In this document: positions 10,676-21,950 of the stretch, piece by piece
Position numbering within the stretch: the stretch's first letter is position 1
Layout: each line of letters starts with the position of its first letter
Assembly: GCA_036362985.1 (NCBI GenBank)
Contig: JAYGXS010000005.1
Coordinates: 45,885,041 to 45,949,040, forward strand
Length of the DNA: 64,000 nt
Source of the DNA: Ligula intestinalis
Lineage: Eukaryota > Platyhelminthes > Cestoda > Diphyllobothriidea > Diphyllobothriidae
Reading direction: 5' to 3'
Program-made: the position numbers and the translations under genes
The notes under the pieces: generated by a model
What the model was told of the DNA's origin: nothing
Database searches by the model: none
Seen by the model: the letters and a program-made list of their open reading frames with translations, nothing else

Positions 10676-13156
10676 GTGAGTCGCCACCTCTCCTCTTTTT
10701 TGCAGTTTTGCTGAAGCGCCAAAACCGCCCTGGCTAGCTGACTGGCAATCAGCCGTTTTCACGCCTTCAGTAGCCGGTTTTGCTGCTAAATTAATTAGTG
10801 GTGCAGAATCACATACATGCTCGCCATAGCTGACACAGATGACTTATTTCTGGATTGTTCATCTCTCTCGCACCCCATGTTGCTTAGAATGGCCGGCAGG
10901 CGGCTGGGACGTGTACTGGAGACAGGGTTATGCCAGATTTGGTAGATAGCTCGTCCCTTGCGTACGAGGAGGGCGCCTGTCGCAGTCTACCTGGGAACTG
11001 ACCCCAGAGCTTCGCATCTCGGAGGCACCCTGACGTAATTGTCGTTCAGGTAGGGGTCGCATTAAGAGGAGAGTGGAACCACTGTAATCTGGCCGCTGAT
11101 TTAGGGTGTAGCGAGTTATTTGCTCGTCAACCCACGTCTTTCCAAGACAGGACAACCAGCACGTGGTTATGGCAAGGAACGTAGGTGTGTTTCATCGGAG
11201 TTTGATTGGTCTACCTCCAATAGGCCTGAAATTAACGTTGAACACAGTGGAAAGTGCGACATTACAGGCTTAACGTGCACAGAATGCCGCCCATTTTTGA
11301 ACTGTGACAATAGTGGTACGGCTTATGTTGGGGGTGGGAGGGGGGCTAATTCACACACTTTTTTACCGGCTAACTTTGTGATTTGTGTGTCTGTGACCGA
11401 TCCTGCTTTTGCCACAATCCACTGATTCCCTAATCTACATTTATCCTAATTTTACGTCGACGGAGCTGCCACGTGGTAACGTTTAAATGATATGCGGGAA
11501 ATATTGCCCTTTGGGCTGAAGTTAATGGGTTCATTAACTTCGACTGCCAGAACTTGGCCCCCCCGTTGAAGCATACAATATTCTGGGGGTCACCGGTTGT
11601 CCACCCTGGGTGTTTTCGTAAATAACCTGAGACAAGATTTTGAGCTGACTCCCCCCTTCAAAGTCTCCAGTTGGGTAACAGTGTCTAGTCGAGGGCAGTT
11701 ACACTAGTTGCACGTGAGGTTAACGAGGAAGAAAGTGTCCAAACTGCCTCAATTTCTGTCTTGGATGGCCTAGGATATCCTTTCTATGTTGTCGCAGTGA
11801 GTGCGGACTTTCTTATTTGAAACGAATCGATGCACTCAATTCAAAGGACGGTCCTAAAGCAGTGGTGATGAAATACCTTCAGCTTTATTTCATCTGCCGC
11901 ACACATAGTCCAGCATTCACACCCTTAAAGGACAGGTCGAATGCATACATGACACCCGCTAACATTCGTGGCAATATGGCATCGGGTGCATAGGCTTGAG
12001 AGAACTCGTTGAGCTACATGAATTCGAGAAACAATGTCATCCTACTTTGTGCATTCGACAGTAACCTCGCCCCGAGGTAGTTGGAACTGGCTGCTTCCCG
12101 AAGGTGACAGCCACCACTCTAGAGAGATGCCTTCTCTTGGCCATAAAGTCAGCACGAAAACACTAGTCTTCCCAACCCCTATGGACAAACCGGCCGATTT
12201 AGCGACCTTGTTCACCCGTGACAGCATAGACTATAGATCTCGATGTAACTGAGATCAGTCCCTTAATGACTTGCGCAAACTACCATTTGAAACCGTGTTC
12301 GTCCCCCGCCCAACGGACAGTTTCAGCGCTGAGTATGAAGTTGAGACCTAATTTCAATTGAAGGCTGACTATTCATTACTCAAACAGCTGGAGTTTCATG
12401 CTTTGTCACTTTTCCCCGAATTTGTGACCGGGTTCCGTCCGTGGACAATTTTGGTTTCATCGAAAAAAATTATGCGACCGCGGAGCCATGTTATTTCCGC
12501 ATCTGAAATCGGGACAGTTGAATGCTATCCTTGCCCAAAACCAAGATAACTAATTAAACGACGGTGACAGGATAGACTTTAAAGCACTCGATGCCCTTTC
12601 CCATGTTTCTGCTAACCTGATTCCATGACATATTGCGTTATGGAGTTGGTTTTCTACCATTGGATAATGTCTGGAAGTTCCTCCTGGTGTCATCTTTCTG
12701 TTTTACAACAGCTGAACGCTATGAGCCTTTATTGAAACCGTTAGTGCTTACTGAAGCTGATACATTTATAAACAATGTATGCCTGTAACACGCATCTCGG
12801 ACATTCAATCCTAATTCCAGTAAGGAGCTACTAGTTTTTGGCAAAACTTAACATGCCGGTTGATCGGAAAATTCCATGCTTTATTGTCTTCAAGAGTTAA
12901 GACTGGTAGATTACACCACGAATTGTGCCCTTTCATCTCAGCCAATGTTCTGTGACTGTCTTGAGCGTCCTCTCTGCTCCCAACCAATTTTTCGGCTGTT
13001 GCAGGGCAGCCAATGCTCCTCAGTTGCCATGTCAAATGAGAAAGCAACTGTGATGTATTAAGAAATCTCATGTATCCGGCCCGAAGCCTACAGACACGGC
13101 TTATTAGGCGCGTCAGAATATTGTTATGGGTTAGTCCGCAGTAACCAGCCTTTTTA

Positions 13157-13157
<1 letters not shown>
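10676..13157. other. intron sequence between CaMKII exons 3 and 4, nothing else recognised
   Basis: No coding or repeat family was recognised. Short ORFs at 11120-11425 and 12811-13071 lack motifs. The 3' end of the intron is the CTA microsatellite array. Confidence 0.45.
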
Positions 13158-13203
<46 letters not shown>

Positions 13204-13213
13204 NNNNNNNNNN

Positions 13214-13260
<47 letters not shown>

Positions 13261-13325
13261 TTACTGCTACTACTAGTACTACTACTTCTACTACTCCTAC
13301 TACTACTAATATTAATACTACTAAA
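13158..13325. repeat. (CTA)n microsatellite with a 10-N assembly gap
   Basis: Perfect CTA units flank a run of N at 13204-13213 and degrade into TTA/CTG/CTC variants after 13260. The gap length is a placeholder, so the true array length is unknown. It sits about 80 bp upstream of CaMKII exon 4. Confidence 0.95.
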
Positions 13326-13405
13326 ACGAGCGGAGATATATCGCTTGTGCTCATCAAAGACAATAACTTCCTTTTTTGATTGCTTCCAACCACTCGCCTT
13401 TTCAG

Positions 13406-13577
13406 GTCTGGTGTGCTGCACACCCAGCAGACCGAAGAGACACGCGTATGGGCACGTCGTCCAGACCGCTCTTGGCAGAACGTGCATGTGCATCGGTCCT
13501 GTCTGAACCAGCCTCTTGCACAGTCCGCCGGGGGCGGATCCCTCAGTTCCGCAACGAGTGGCGCATGTCTCCTTTGA
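13406..13577 (+). CDS. CAMK2: CaMKII association-domain exon 4, C-terminus and stop
   Basis: The terminal exon reads SGVLHTQQTEETRVWARR and then SWQNVHVHRS. This is the conserved EETRVW...W-Q-x-VH-x-HRS end of the CaMKII hub. The acceptor is TTTTCAG ending at 13405. A lysine codon is completed across the junction with exon 3, giving MDKSGV where mammals have LDAGGI. After HRS the tail is lineage-specific and rich in Ser, Ala and Gly, ending at TGA 13575-13577. The exon lies about 80 bp downstream of a CTA microsatellite that contains an assembly gap. I saw no alternative terminal exon. Confidence 0.92.
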
Positions 13578-13742
13578 AAACATCTGTCTCCGTCAGCCAG
13601 CTGCCTGCCCTCCCTTTCCCCCCAACCGGGAGACGGCAGCCGGGGCAGGGGTGGGAGACAGCGGGTTGAGACAGCCTTGGCCATGCGTTCTGCGATCAGC
13701 TGACGAGCGTTCTCCCTGTCCTTCCGCACGCACGTATACATG

Positions 13743-13761
13743 CACACACACACACACACAC
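13743..13761. repeat. (CA)n microsatellite
   Basis: About nine CA units lie in the presumed CaMKII 3' UTR. Confidence 0.9.
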
Positions 13762-13938
13762 GCAACATGCTTATCTACCGTTATCTTTCCGTCAACCAAT
13801 TATCACCCCTCCCCGCCCGTCCCCCAAAGCCCTTAAATACCCGAAATCTGCTTTCCCTTCTTGCCGTACCGTCCTCATTCCGAACTTTTAAATCAATGTT
13901 TGCGTGTGCGAATGTATGCGTGTGTGCGTGCTTGCTTG

Positions 13939-13943
<5 letters not shown>

Positions 13944-13985
<42 letters not shown>
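13944..13985. repeat. (AT)n microsatellite
   Basis: About 21 uninterrupted AT units are present. ORFs with Ile-Tyr repeats across it are artefacts of the repeat. Confidence 0.95.
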
Positions 13986-13993
<8 letters not shown>

Positions 13994-15140
13994 CGGCGTG
14001 AATGTGTATGTGTGGTTGCATATGCCTCCTTGTGACTGTGTCTAGTCCGATGCTCGCGCAGGTGGAGATCAGTATCATACGCCGACACCCACATATTTAT
14101 ACTTGCAGAACTTGCTTGTGCTTTCCCCGGGGCCTAACTTTTCTGTACGGAAATCGTTATTTTTACTTCAATATACTTACGCACGCACACACGTACACCT
14201 CCTCCACCACCAGGCCAATTATTTTGGGCAATACCCCTACCATCACACAATATTTAATCAATTTCTTCCATCCTATTTTGCGGGTCGAAGATGAAATGCC
14301 TCTCCTTCGCTCGTTTGCCTCTATGCTGGTCTGCCACTCACGAATCCCCTCTGCCCTCTCCCCTTAATCCTACAGTTTTTCAGGACTTTGTGATTGCGTC
14401 CTCCGTTTGTTTTGACTCCTCTTGTGACGAGCAATCAAGTTCACATTCCAACCTTTCCTACTCTGTTCCCCCCCCACTACTCCTCCAATGTCCCTGTACG
14501 CCTATTTATTCAGCATAACTAGTCTTTCCGCACGGCCGTCTCTTACTGAATGTACGCCCACCACCATGAACTTTGGGTTACGACGATGAGGTTTATAGTC
14601 AGAAAAGAGGACCGCGAGCTCCTCGAGAGATCCCTTCTGTAATTTCCTTGCCGACTTCTCTAACTGTTCCTGGAGTTTACTACCAACAAGCCATGGAACG
14701 CCGTCGACGAGAACGCCGAACGGATAAATTTCAGGTGTATGCTCTTTCACTCCCTCCTGCCCTGTAGGTATGTGTTGACGTTGGACTACTTTTCGAGACC
14801 GTTCTTGCTGATCCACGCTGCAAACGTGCATCTGTGGTTTGCGTGTCAGCTAGCCTGTGTGTGTATTTATTCCCTCTGTCTGTATGTGCGTTTAGATACC
14901 GCGTTTACCCATTCTCGTGCCACACACAAGGAAGTGAATATGTGCTACCTCCCTCTCCGCAAGTGAACACTGCCCACTACCCCCTGCCGACCACGGCTAC
15001 CCTTAAGCTAGCGCGACACCCCTCTTCTCCCGCCCCCGACAGACCGTTTTTTCTGTAAAACGGCGTTGATTTTTTTTGTCGGTTTATCCATCTCCCCCTG
15101 TTTGTTGCTTCCCTTATCTGTTTCCCTTCCGCTCCCTGCC

Positions 15141-15146
15141 AATAAA
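15141..15146 (+). promoter_or_regulatory. candidate polyadenylation signal for the CaMKII transcript
   Basis: This is the first canonical AATAAA I found on the + strand after the CaMKII stop codon, 1.56 kb downstream. The intervening 13578-15140 sequence is pyrimidine-rich and carries CA and AT microsatellites, compatible with a long 3' UTR. It could equally be a chance hexamer. Confidence 0.3.
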
Positions 15147-15537
15147 CCTTTACACTGGCCAACCTTTTCGTTTTTTTTCGTCCGTCACCTTCGGTTATCG
15201 GTGGTGGTCTTGGAAGCGTTTAGCGGATGTGGAATCCCGCCGACCTTTACGGCTTGCCAACGCTGCCCAAAACGGGAATTATATGCCTGCTGGGATTGCC
15301 TCAATGTAATGGTGGTGCTGTTCCTTGCCATTCGCAGCTATTTAAATGCAAACCTAATGGGTGGGAGGGGGCATGGTTTGAGTGATTTTCCGCTCTCCGC
15401 GGGGTGTCGCCACAGTCATTCTCTTCGGGCGTATAATCACCGAAACGAGGTTTCGGGGGTTTGGTTAATCGTACACCCTACCCGGAAGCACGTGCGAATT
15501 CGGCATAAAAAATGGTAACTGTTAATGTGGTCTGCTG

Positions 15538-16344
15538 TTACTCATACTTTAGTAGGTAAGATGTTCTCTGGGACCAGGTGTGTCTGTCCGACGTTTCGAA
15601 CTCCCGCGAGCTCATTGTAAAGGAATGAAAAAACGTACAGCTCACAGTGTAACTAAGTCGGTTCTGCCGGGATTGACCTCTGCTCGCGCAACGTGAGTTA
15701 GGCATCAGGAAGCTAGATATGCCTGTTAATTGGGCCCGCGCGTGAATGCCATGCAGCAGGCGTGAATTTCGGTCGTCTGACGGGCCCAGTATTTGCACGC
15801 GTTCGAAGTCTAAGTGGGCGGCCACCAGGGAAAACTTGTCGGTCTGTTGCACAGCGAGTTCATGCTGGTGCATTCTCGTGAGAACCACTTTGCCGGTTTC
15901 ACCAACATAGTTGGCCTGACCACAAAGACCGTCAATACGGTAAATGACACCGGAGTTTTGGTTAACGGGTACTGGGTCCTTGGGCCGCATAAGTTGCCTA
16001 CGGATGATTGCTTCCGGTCTGTGAGCAACACCAATCCCAAATTTGCTGACCAGTCGAACGAATTCTTCATAAACGCCAGCTGTATAGGGTATTGCTCGCC
16101 AGCGTTTCAGTTCTGGCTGTCCCGTTGGTTTTCTTCGTTTTGCCCCTCGTCTGCATTTCTCGACGAATGCGCCAGGATAGCCATTAATTGTGAAAAGTTT
16201 CCTCAGATACTCGACCTCGGTCTTCTTGTCGGCTGGTTCGCTGCAATGGGTTTCTACACGGCGATATAGCGTTCGCACGCAGCTATGTTTGGGCGAGACG
16301 GGATGGTTGCTGAGGTAACTCGGGATGCGAGATGTATTTGTCAC
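15538..16344 (-). pseudogene. Penelope-like element, C-terminal linker and GIY-YIG endonuclease fragment
   Basis: An uninterrupted 268-codon - strand frame begins in the region following a Penelope-type reverse transcriptase (YLSNHPVSPKHSCVRTLYRR, LFTINGYP). It then runs into a GIY-YIG nuclease: GVIYRIDGLCGQANYVGETG with TRMHQHELAV after it, so the GIY-like, YIG-like, Arg and His positions are kept. Known Penelope-like proteins place GIY-YIG after RT, which fits the order. The RT itself is missing, so this is a 5'-truncated copy. It is a divergent family compared with the other Penelope-like fragments here and, unusually, retains an open frame. The first Met is probably not a real start. Confidence 0.75.
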
Positions 16345-19300
16345 CTTTAGTTCAATTTAGTTAAATACCGCCAAAGTTAGTTAAATATACTGAAGTAAAT
16401 ACTATACACTGAACTAAAGCTAGGTAAAATACACTTAATTTAAATAATAAACAAAACTATACTAATGCCAATGGTCTTGCAAGACAGAATTCCAAGGCTA
16501 CAGGTACCGAGGTTAGAAGATCAACTTCATTGTTACCAAAAAATGAAAACCAACCCTGCCAGTCTCGCACGAATTTTTGCGCGATCCAAGCGGCCTTTAC
16601 ATTTGTCGGTTGGCAGATAACGTTCAATTTGAGGCCGGTAGTCATAGAACTCGTATTTGTGGGGAAGCTGTCATCCTTCTCGAATGTAATGTTTTAAGGC
16701 TATTGAAAGGAGCGAGGGGATAGGCCTAGCTTGTTTTATAGCCGTCTGCGCTATGACGGAGTAGGGCAGCCTGCTTGACTCCCAGGACGAACAGTTCTGA
16801 TCTAAGCGATGGCTATTGCCGTGGGATTATACAGCAACAACAACCTTGCATTTTACCAGCGTCACCGTCTGCAGATGTCGTCGGGGCGCATTAGTATGCC
16901 GTAAAGTGTAAACTCATTTTAACCAGTGTGTTGTAGGCAATAACAGAAAGTGGAACCCAGAGTAATGTTAGTTTGTAGTTGGTTGATCACGTTAATTGCA
17001 TGGGCAAATCGCAGTTGTCAAAGTAATTTTCGTAGAGGGAGTTGTCCTCATTGATGCTGGTGGCTTGCATAAACGAGCATAGTTTACTGGACCATGTTGA
17101 GACGTTAGTGTCGTGAAGGTTTAAGTGACTTGCGCCAGATGTAGGTCTTCTAGTCGATACCTTGTCCAAGGTGCACGCTGTGCTGTGCTTCCGAGTTAAA
17201 GGAAACCATACTAAAATAAAGTGTAAGGCTAAGTTTTTGAGGCAGTCGTAGAGTGCAGTTGGGAAACACAAATCACATGTGAAAATGCAGCCTGTATTAA
17301 CTGATATTAGTGAATGGGTAGGTCGTTGAGTGCTGGAATTGTTATTTTTTCAATGACGAAAAACTTAAACGGCACACGTGGTCCGTTGGGAAGGCATAAG
17401 TGTACTTTTCGGAAAAGGGGTACGAGTGATTCCATGTGTCTAAGTGATTCGTCGACGACGCGGGGATTCTAAAGCCAGAGTCTGTGCAAGTACACACCTA
17501 GTGTCGCAAAGATGGGGGTTTAGTGATACGTTTCCGACTCCATGCAGGTGATGTGCTGGGCTGACATGAGGACAGAGCAGGCGTGTGGCAGCCTGAATTC
17601 GGTAGTGCTGCACGTATTCACCCCCTTCTCATCTTCCAAACCGTTGTCTAGTCGCGTGTCCAGCGATGACTCATCCTGTTACGTCTGCGCGCTCTTGCAC
17701 TTTTGCGCCCCCGCTCTCACCGCGCGTACGCCGAAGCTAATCGATTCCTCGGGAACTCTGACGCCACTACCTTCACCCTTTCCTGATTGGCTGATGACTA
17801 GACAGCTTCGCTAAACCCGTGGACATAGACACTTTGACACCTACGCAGCTGGACTTGGCCACAGTTATTACGGTTGTGCTCGTTCCTTCAATATTATCCC
17901 TCGTAACACTTTTGCGTGTTACGTCCTTATTATTTTAGGATTATACTCGCTAGGAGATTCGTTAGTTAGTCCGGACGTAGAAATTCGACAGGCGCTATAG
18001 GAGATGCGCAACACGCGGGAATGTTTCAGAGTTGCGAGAATTCCTATCAGAGGATTCAGAAGAGTAGTTGTTAAGCGTACGCGGGCTTTCGGTAAATTCT
18101 CGTTGTGCCAGTGCATTTATATGGGAACGGGGTACAAGTTAATATGCGTTCGTATTTTCGTACAAATTGATCGATAAGAGAAGACTGGTTTTAAGGGCAG
18201 GGTTTGGTGACGACAGTCTAGGGAAGGGGGGTGGGGGAGACAAACAGCGCGGACGTGTGCATGACGCGAAGTGACTGTGGGCCCACCAGACGCGGAACTT
18301 GTAGGAGGTTCTTTTGTGCATATAATGTCGACTTCATCAACCTGATAGTGGTCGCTTCTGCTGTTGCTAGCAGGCGCTGACCCAGGGACTTTGGTGGGAA
18401 TGTAAGGAGACGCAGAGGTGCAGGTTCACGCCGACCACCAATGCATTTCCCCGTTTCTGGTCACGAGGATAAGGAGATGATGAATTAATTCGCGCACAAG
18501 TCACCCTTCGTGCGCACACCCTGCTGTCAATCGCATGGTGGACATATTTTGAATCGATGATTAAATAATCAGTGAAATCAGTATCAGTATATTGAGGGTA
18601 TGTAGGAAAAATTCCTTTGAGTGCCCTATTTGTACATATGTGCAGTGGTAGCAAAAAATTTGTTGCTTAGACTGTTGGCGAGGCCAGTTGTCCTGAGTCA
18701 TAGGATGCCTAGCTTCACGCCGCGTCAGCCATTGGCAACCCCGGACAGAGGTCTCGTCCATGAAGGGTAAGGCTTATGCGGTGGACTCCACGGCAAAATA
18801 ACGCGTTACTCAATGTAAGTGATCTAGAGCTTTCACAAAATCCTAAAAGTCGTGGCTTAGAAGGTTGCTGATTGGATAACCTGAGCCGCGTAGTCAGTGC
18901 TCGCTTATGCTATGACTGATACTATCTCATCATTAGATCCAGTTGCGTTAGAGAGTGCGGCAAATACCGCGTAAGCCTGTATTAACTCTGAACTACTTCA
19001 TCTGGACGTCACCATCATGCGCCGACCAGGTCATGGGACCGAAATTGAACAGTCTTGTTCGCGAAGATCTGCCTTTCTGTGAACGTTAAGAAGATAAGGA
19101 TCAGAAACCTTCGCGCTAGTCAAGCTAATTTTTGGCCGCTGAAGTTTGCTATGCATACGCATTCACTGCGCACGAGGGGAGTTTAAGTGTCCAGAATTGC
19201 CGAGGCGCTTGTCCACTGCAGCTTATCCATTCGCTAAGTTCGGTTCGCGTCGGGTTTACGAACGAGCAAGCGGAATCAAAAACAAGTCAGTCTGCAAGGG

Positions 19301-19689
19301 TATAACTTGCCCAGCAGACCAATCCCAATCATCGCATACTTAAATTATCAAACACCAACACACACTATACGGATAAGTCAATTATCATTCTCCAGAGGTA
19401 CGGAATAGATTCCTGTCAAGTTAGGGCAAAAGGTGAACTTGAGTCCGTTTTTCATGTGGCTTCTTGGCATTCGAAAGCTTGTCGCGGGTAGTGTGGGAGC
19501 CTACCTCACTGATTTATGCCAGCTTTTTTGCCAAGCCGCGCGGGTTCAGTATCTACGAGCGCCGGCTAAACTCCTACGCACTGTGTCTGTCTTTGTTTGC
19601 CGCGTACTCGGCAAACATCGCGCGAGACAGGGACTCTCCCAGTGATGTCTGTACTTGGCGCTCACCAATCACCGTAAAGGCCATCAGAT
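16345..19689. other. no gene or repeat recognised
   Basis: ORFs on both strands are short (at most 95 codons) and lack motifs. There is an AT-rich stretch at 16350-16460 with repeated TTAGTTAAAT-like words. I could not assign anything else. Confidence 0.4.
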
Positions 19690-19965
19690 AGACAAAAGTC
19701 TTCGGTGACTGACGTTGGAGTTACTCGGCCTTCCATCTCGGCTCGAGACGGACGCGACACTGCAGTGCTCTCTCACGGTCCTGATGGTCGAACTGAACGC
19801 CAGGCCGAGTCAACCACCTTTCTACTATCTATTCTCCTACTCGTTCTGGACAGAATATAACCTCCTCCTACTCTGGTTCTCCAGACTTCTCTATCATCTC
19901 CTAAGGAACCGGGCCTGGAAGATCGCAGCCGTTAGGGTTAAACCTTAGTAGCATTAACTCATTTG
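19690..19965 (+). repeat. interspersed repeat X
   Basis: Shares ordered blocks with 21590, 24800, 31110, 59420 (+) and 33665, 50510, 61010 (-): ACAGAATATAACCTC, a CT-rich stretch with TTCTCCAGACTTCTC, CGGGCCTGGAAGATCGCAG, and TTAGGGTTAAACCTTAG. No protein is recognisable. It may be an LTR or a SINE. Confidence 0.5.
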
Positions 19966-21589
19966 CGATAGTAGTAGTTTCGACAACAGGGGGCTCCCCA
20001 AATCAAGAGTCAGGAAAGACGGTATTGATAGACAGAGAATGACTGCCGGAAAATAGGCCGTACAACGTTTGTGTTACGAGCCAGCCGCGTCTGCACGACG
20101 GGTGTTTCCGCGAAGTTGTGTCGGCTGCTGCGGAGCTCCGAATGCGGAGTGTGTCCTTAGCCAATTGGGTTTCGATCGGGAATATTAACAATGGTAGATG
20201 GATGCTCACAAATCCTTTACAAATGTCACTGATCGTGTTGTGCTTTGGGGCTCACGCTAAGAGTTATTGCCAGCCGACAAGACTTCGCACCTTCTCCCTA
20301 ACCTAACCAAGTTTTAAAAAAACCACGATTATTCTGTGTTATAGTAAAACTGTTGAATAGCTTGTACCTACTGAAGAGCTAAAATCAAATTTGGGAAGTA
20401 GGGAATTCTCAAAGTTAAAAAAGGAGTCTCCGTACGGCATCAAACCTCCTCCAGTGACGACCAGGTACGCAACCCGGCCCAGTCTTTACTCATATTGAGA
20501 GTGTTTAATCCAACAACCTGGTCCCTTACTCATTCACCATCACGCCTTCCCATATATAATATCGTAAGTGCTAGCTTTCGGCCTAAGCCTTCGACTAGAA
20601 TATGGGACTTTAAAGCTAGATCTTGTGCTGTTGGTAGGATTATTTCTTGGAGTAAGTTTTAGACATATGTATGTAGGTTTAGAGACGGAGATGAGAGTTT
20701 AAGCCATCAAAATCAAGATCAATTACATCTTAAGACGCGGCTGTAGGTAATCAACCTGATTCTTTTGTTTTAATGCGGTTTTTGTACTTTATTTTTTAGC
20801 ATCAGTAGTGGAGACAACGCAGGAGACAACTCGGGAGGATACCCAGGGGAAGAGTTGAGTACGCGTCTGAGGAGCGTCAGTTGTTCTCCCGACCCGAGGA
20901 ATTATAATGAATACGTGTTCGTTCTACACGGGTTCATTCATATCATGTGCGTTTTCGCCTGTCGACAGTTTTACCTCATTATAGGACTTCAGGAACTCGA
21001 CCAAGAGCAGCAACAGCTTGAAAGCTCGACCGTAGAAGAATGCAGTACTTGCAAGAACCAGTCTAATCCCGAGGAAAATATTAGTCCTGGCACGTCCGTT
21101 ACATGGCCATCACAAGGGGCAGATTTACTGTAAAGTTCTTCAAACGTTCCCTTTCATTTTGATTATTCATCGAAAAATGGGATCTGTTCACAGGGAATTT
21201 CAAACCAATGTGCTCGGGTTTCATGATTTTTTTCCGCCCGTTTACAGCTCTTAATTAACCGGCTATCAAATCGTACGTACGCATTTTTTTGTTCCGTTTG
21301 GTAGCTTTAAAGAAACTCAGGAAAGGGAAAGGTTCTTTTCTTTTCCATCCCAACCACAGCTGTGCTTCAGTTTTAATTACCGTGTCTACAAAACCCCTTT
21401 TGCCACCAGGCTTGCGTTGGGGGACTCCCTGCCTGTCCTTTTCTCAGGGAGGCACCTGCCCGATCGTGCTTCATAAATATGGGCGGAAAGGACTGTTGGT
21501 AGTCCTAAATAACCGGTAACAGAAGTAAACATAGGAATAGATTTGCTGACTTGTAGTGAGATAGCAGTGCGCGCGCACTTGCGGCTGCT

Positions 21590-21880
21590 AGCAGGTGCGC
21601 AAGCACCATAAGCTTGCCTATACCAATCTGGTCTGGCCAATCGCCTTCCGAGCTTACACACACAGGACCTCACTGTGACGATTGCCACATGTACACACGT
21701 TGAACGCTGCTCGTTTTGGATGCAGGCGCACGCTCGTCTGACTGTCAACTTCCTCCTACCTATTCCTCATTCCCTCTGTACAGAATTCACTATTCCTTCC
21801 ATCTGGCTTCTCACTTCTTCTCTTCTCACACAGAATCAGGCCTGAAGATAGTTGCATCAAGCGTTCTACCTTTTGTGATT
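21590..21880 (+). repeat. interspersed repeat X
   Basis: Contains CTCTGTACAGAATTCACTAT, CATCTGGCTTCTCACTTC and CAGGCCTGAAGATAGTTGCA in the same order as the other X copies, and most resembles 31110-31440 (shared GCGGCTGCTAGCAG-like head). Confidence 0.55.
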
Positions 21881-21950
21881 GTGAAACCCTCTCGAAATGC
21901 GCACAACAGTTTATTTGAAGATTTATAGCACATTCGGTACACGTACAGCA

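Noticed and set aside
13131..13768. - strand ORFs with long Ser or Val runs and X residues
   Set aside because: They are translations of the CTA microsatellite and its N gap, antisense to CaMKII exon 4.
13740..14094. ORFs with Ile-Tyr repeats
   Set aside because: They are translations of the AT microsatellite.
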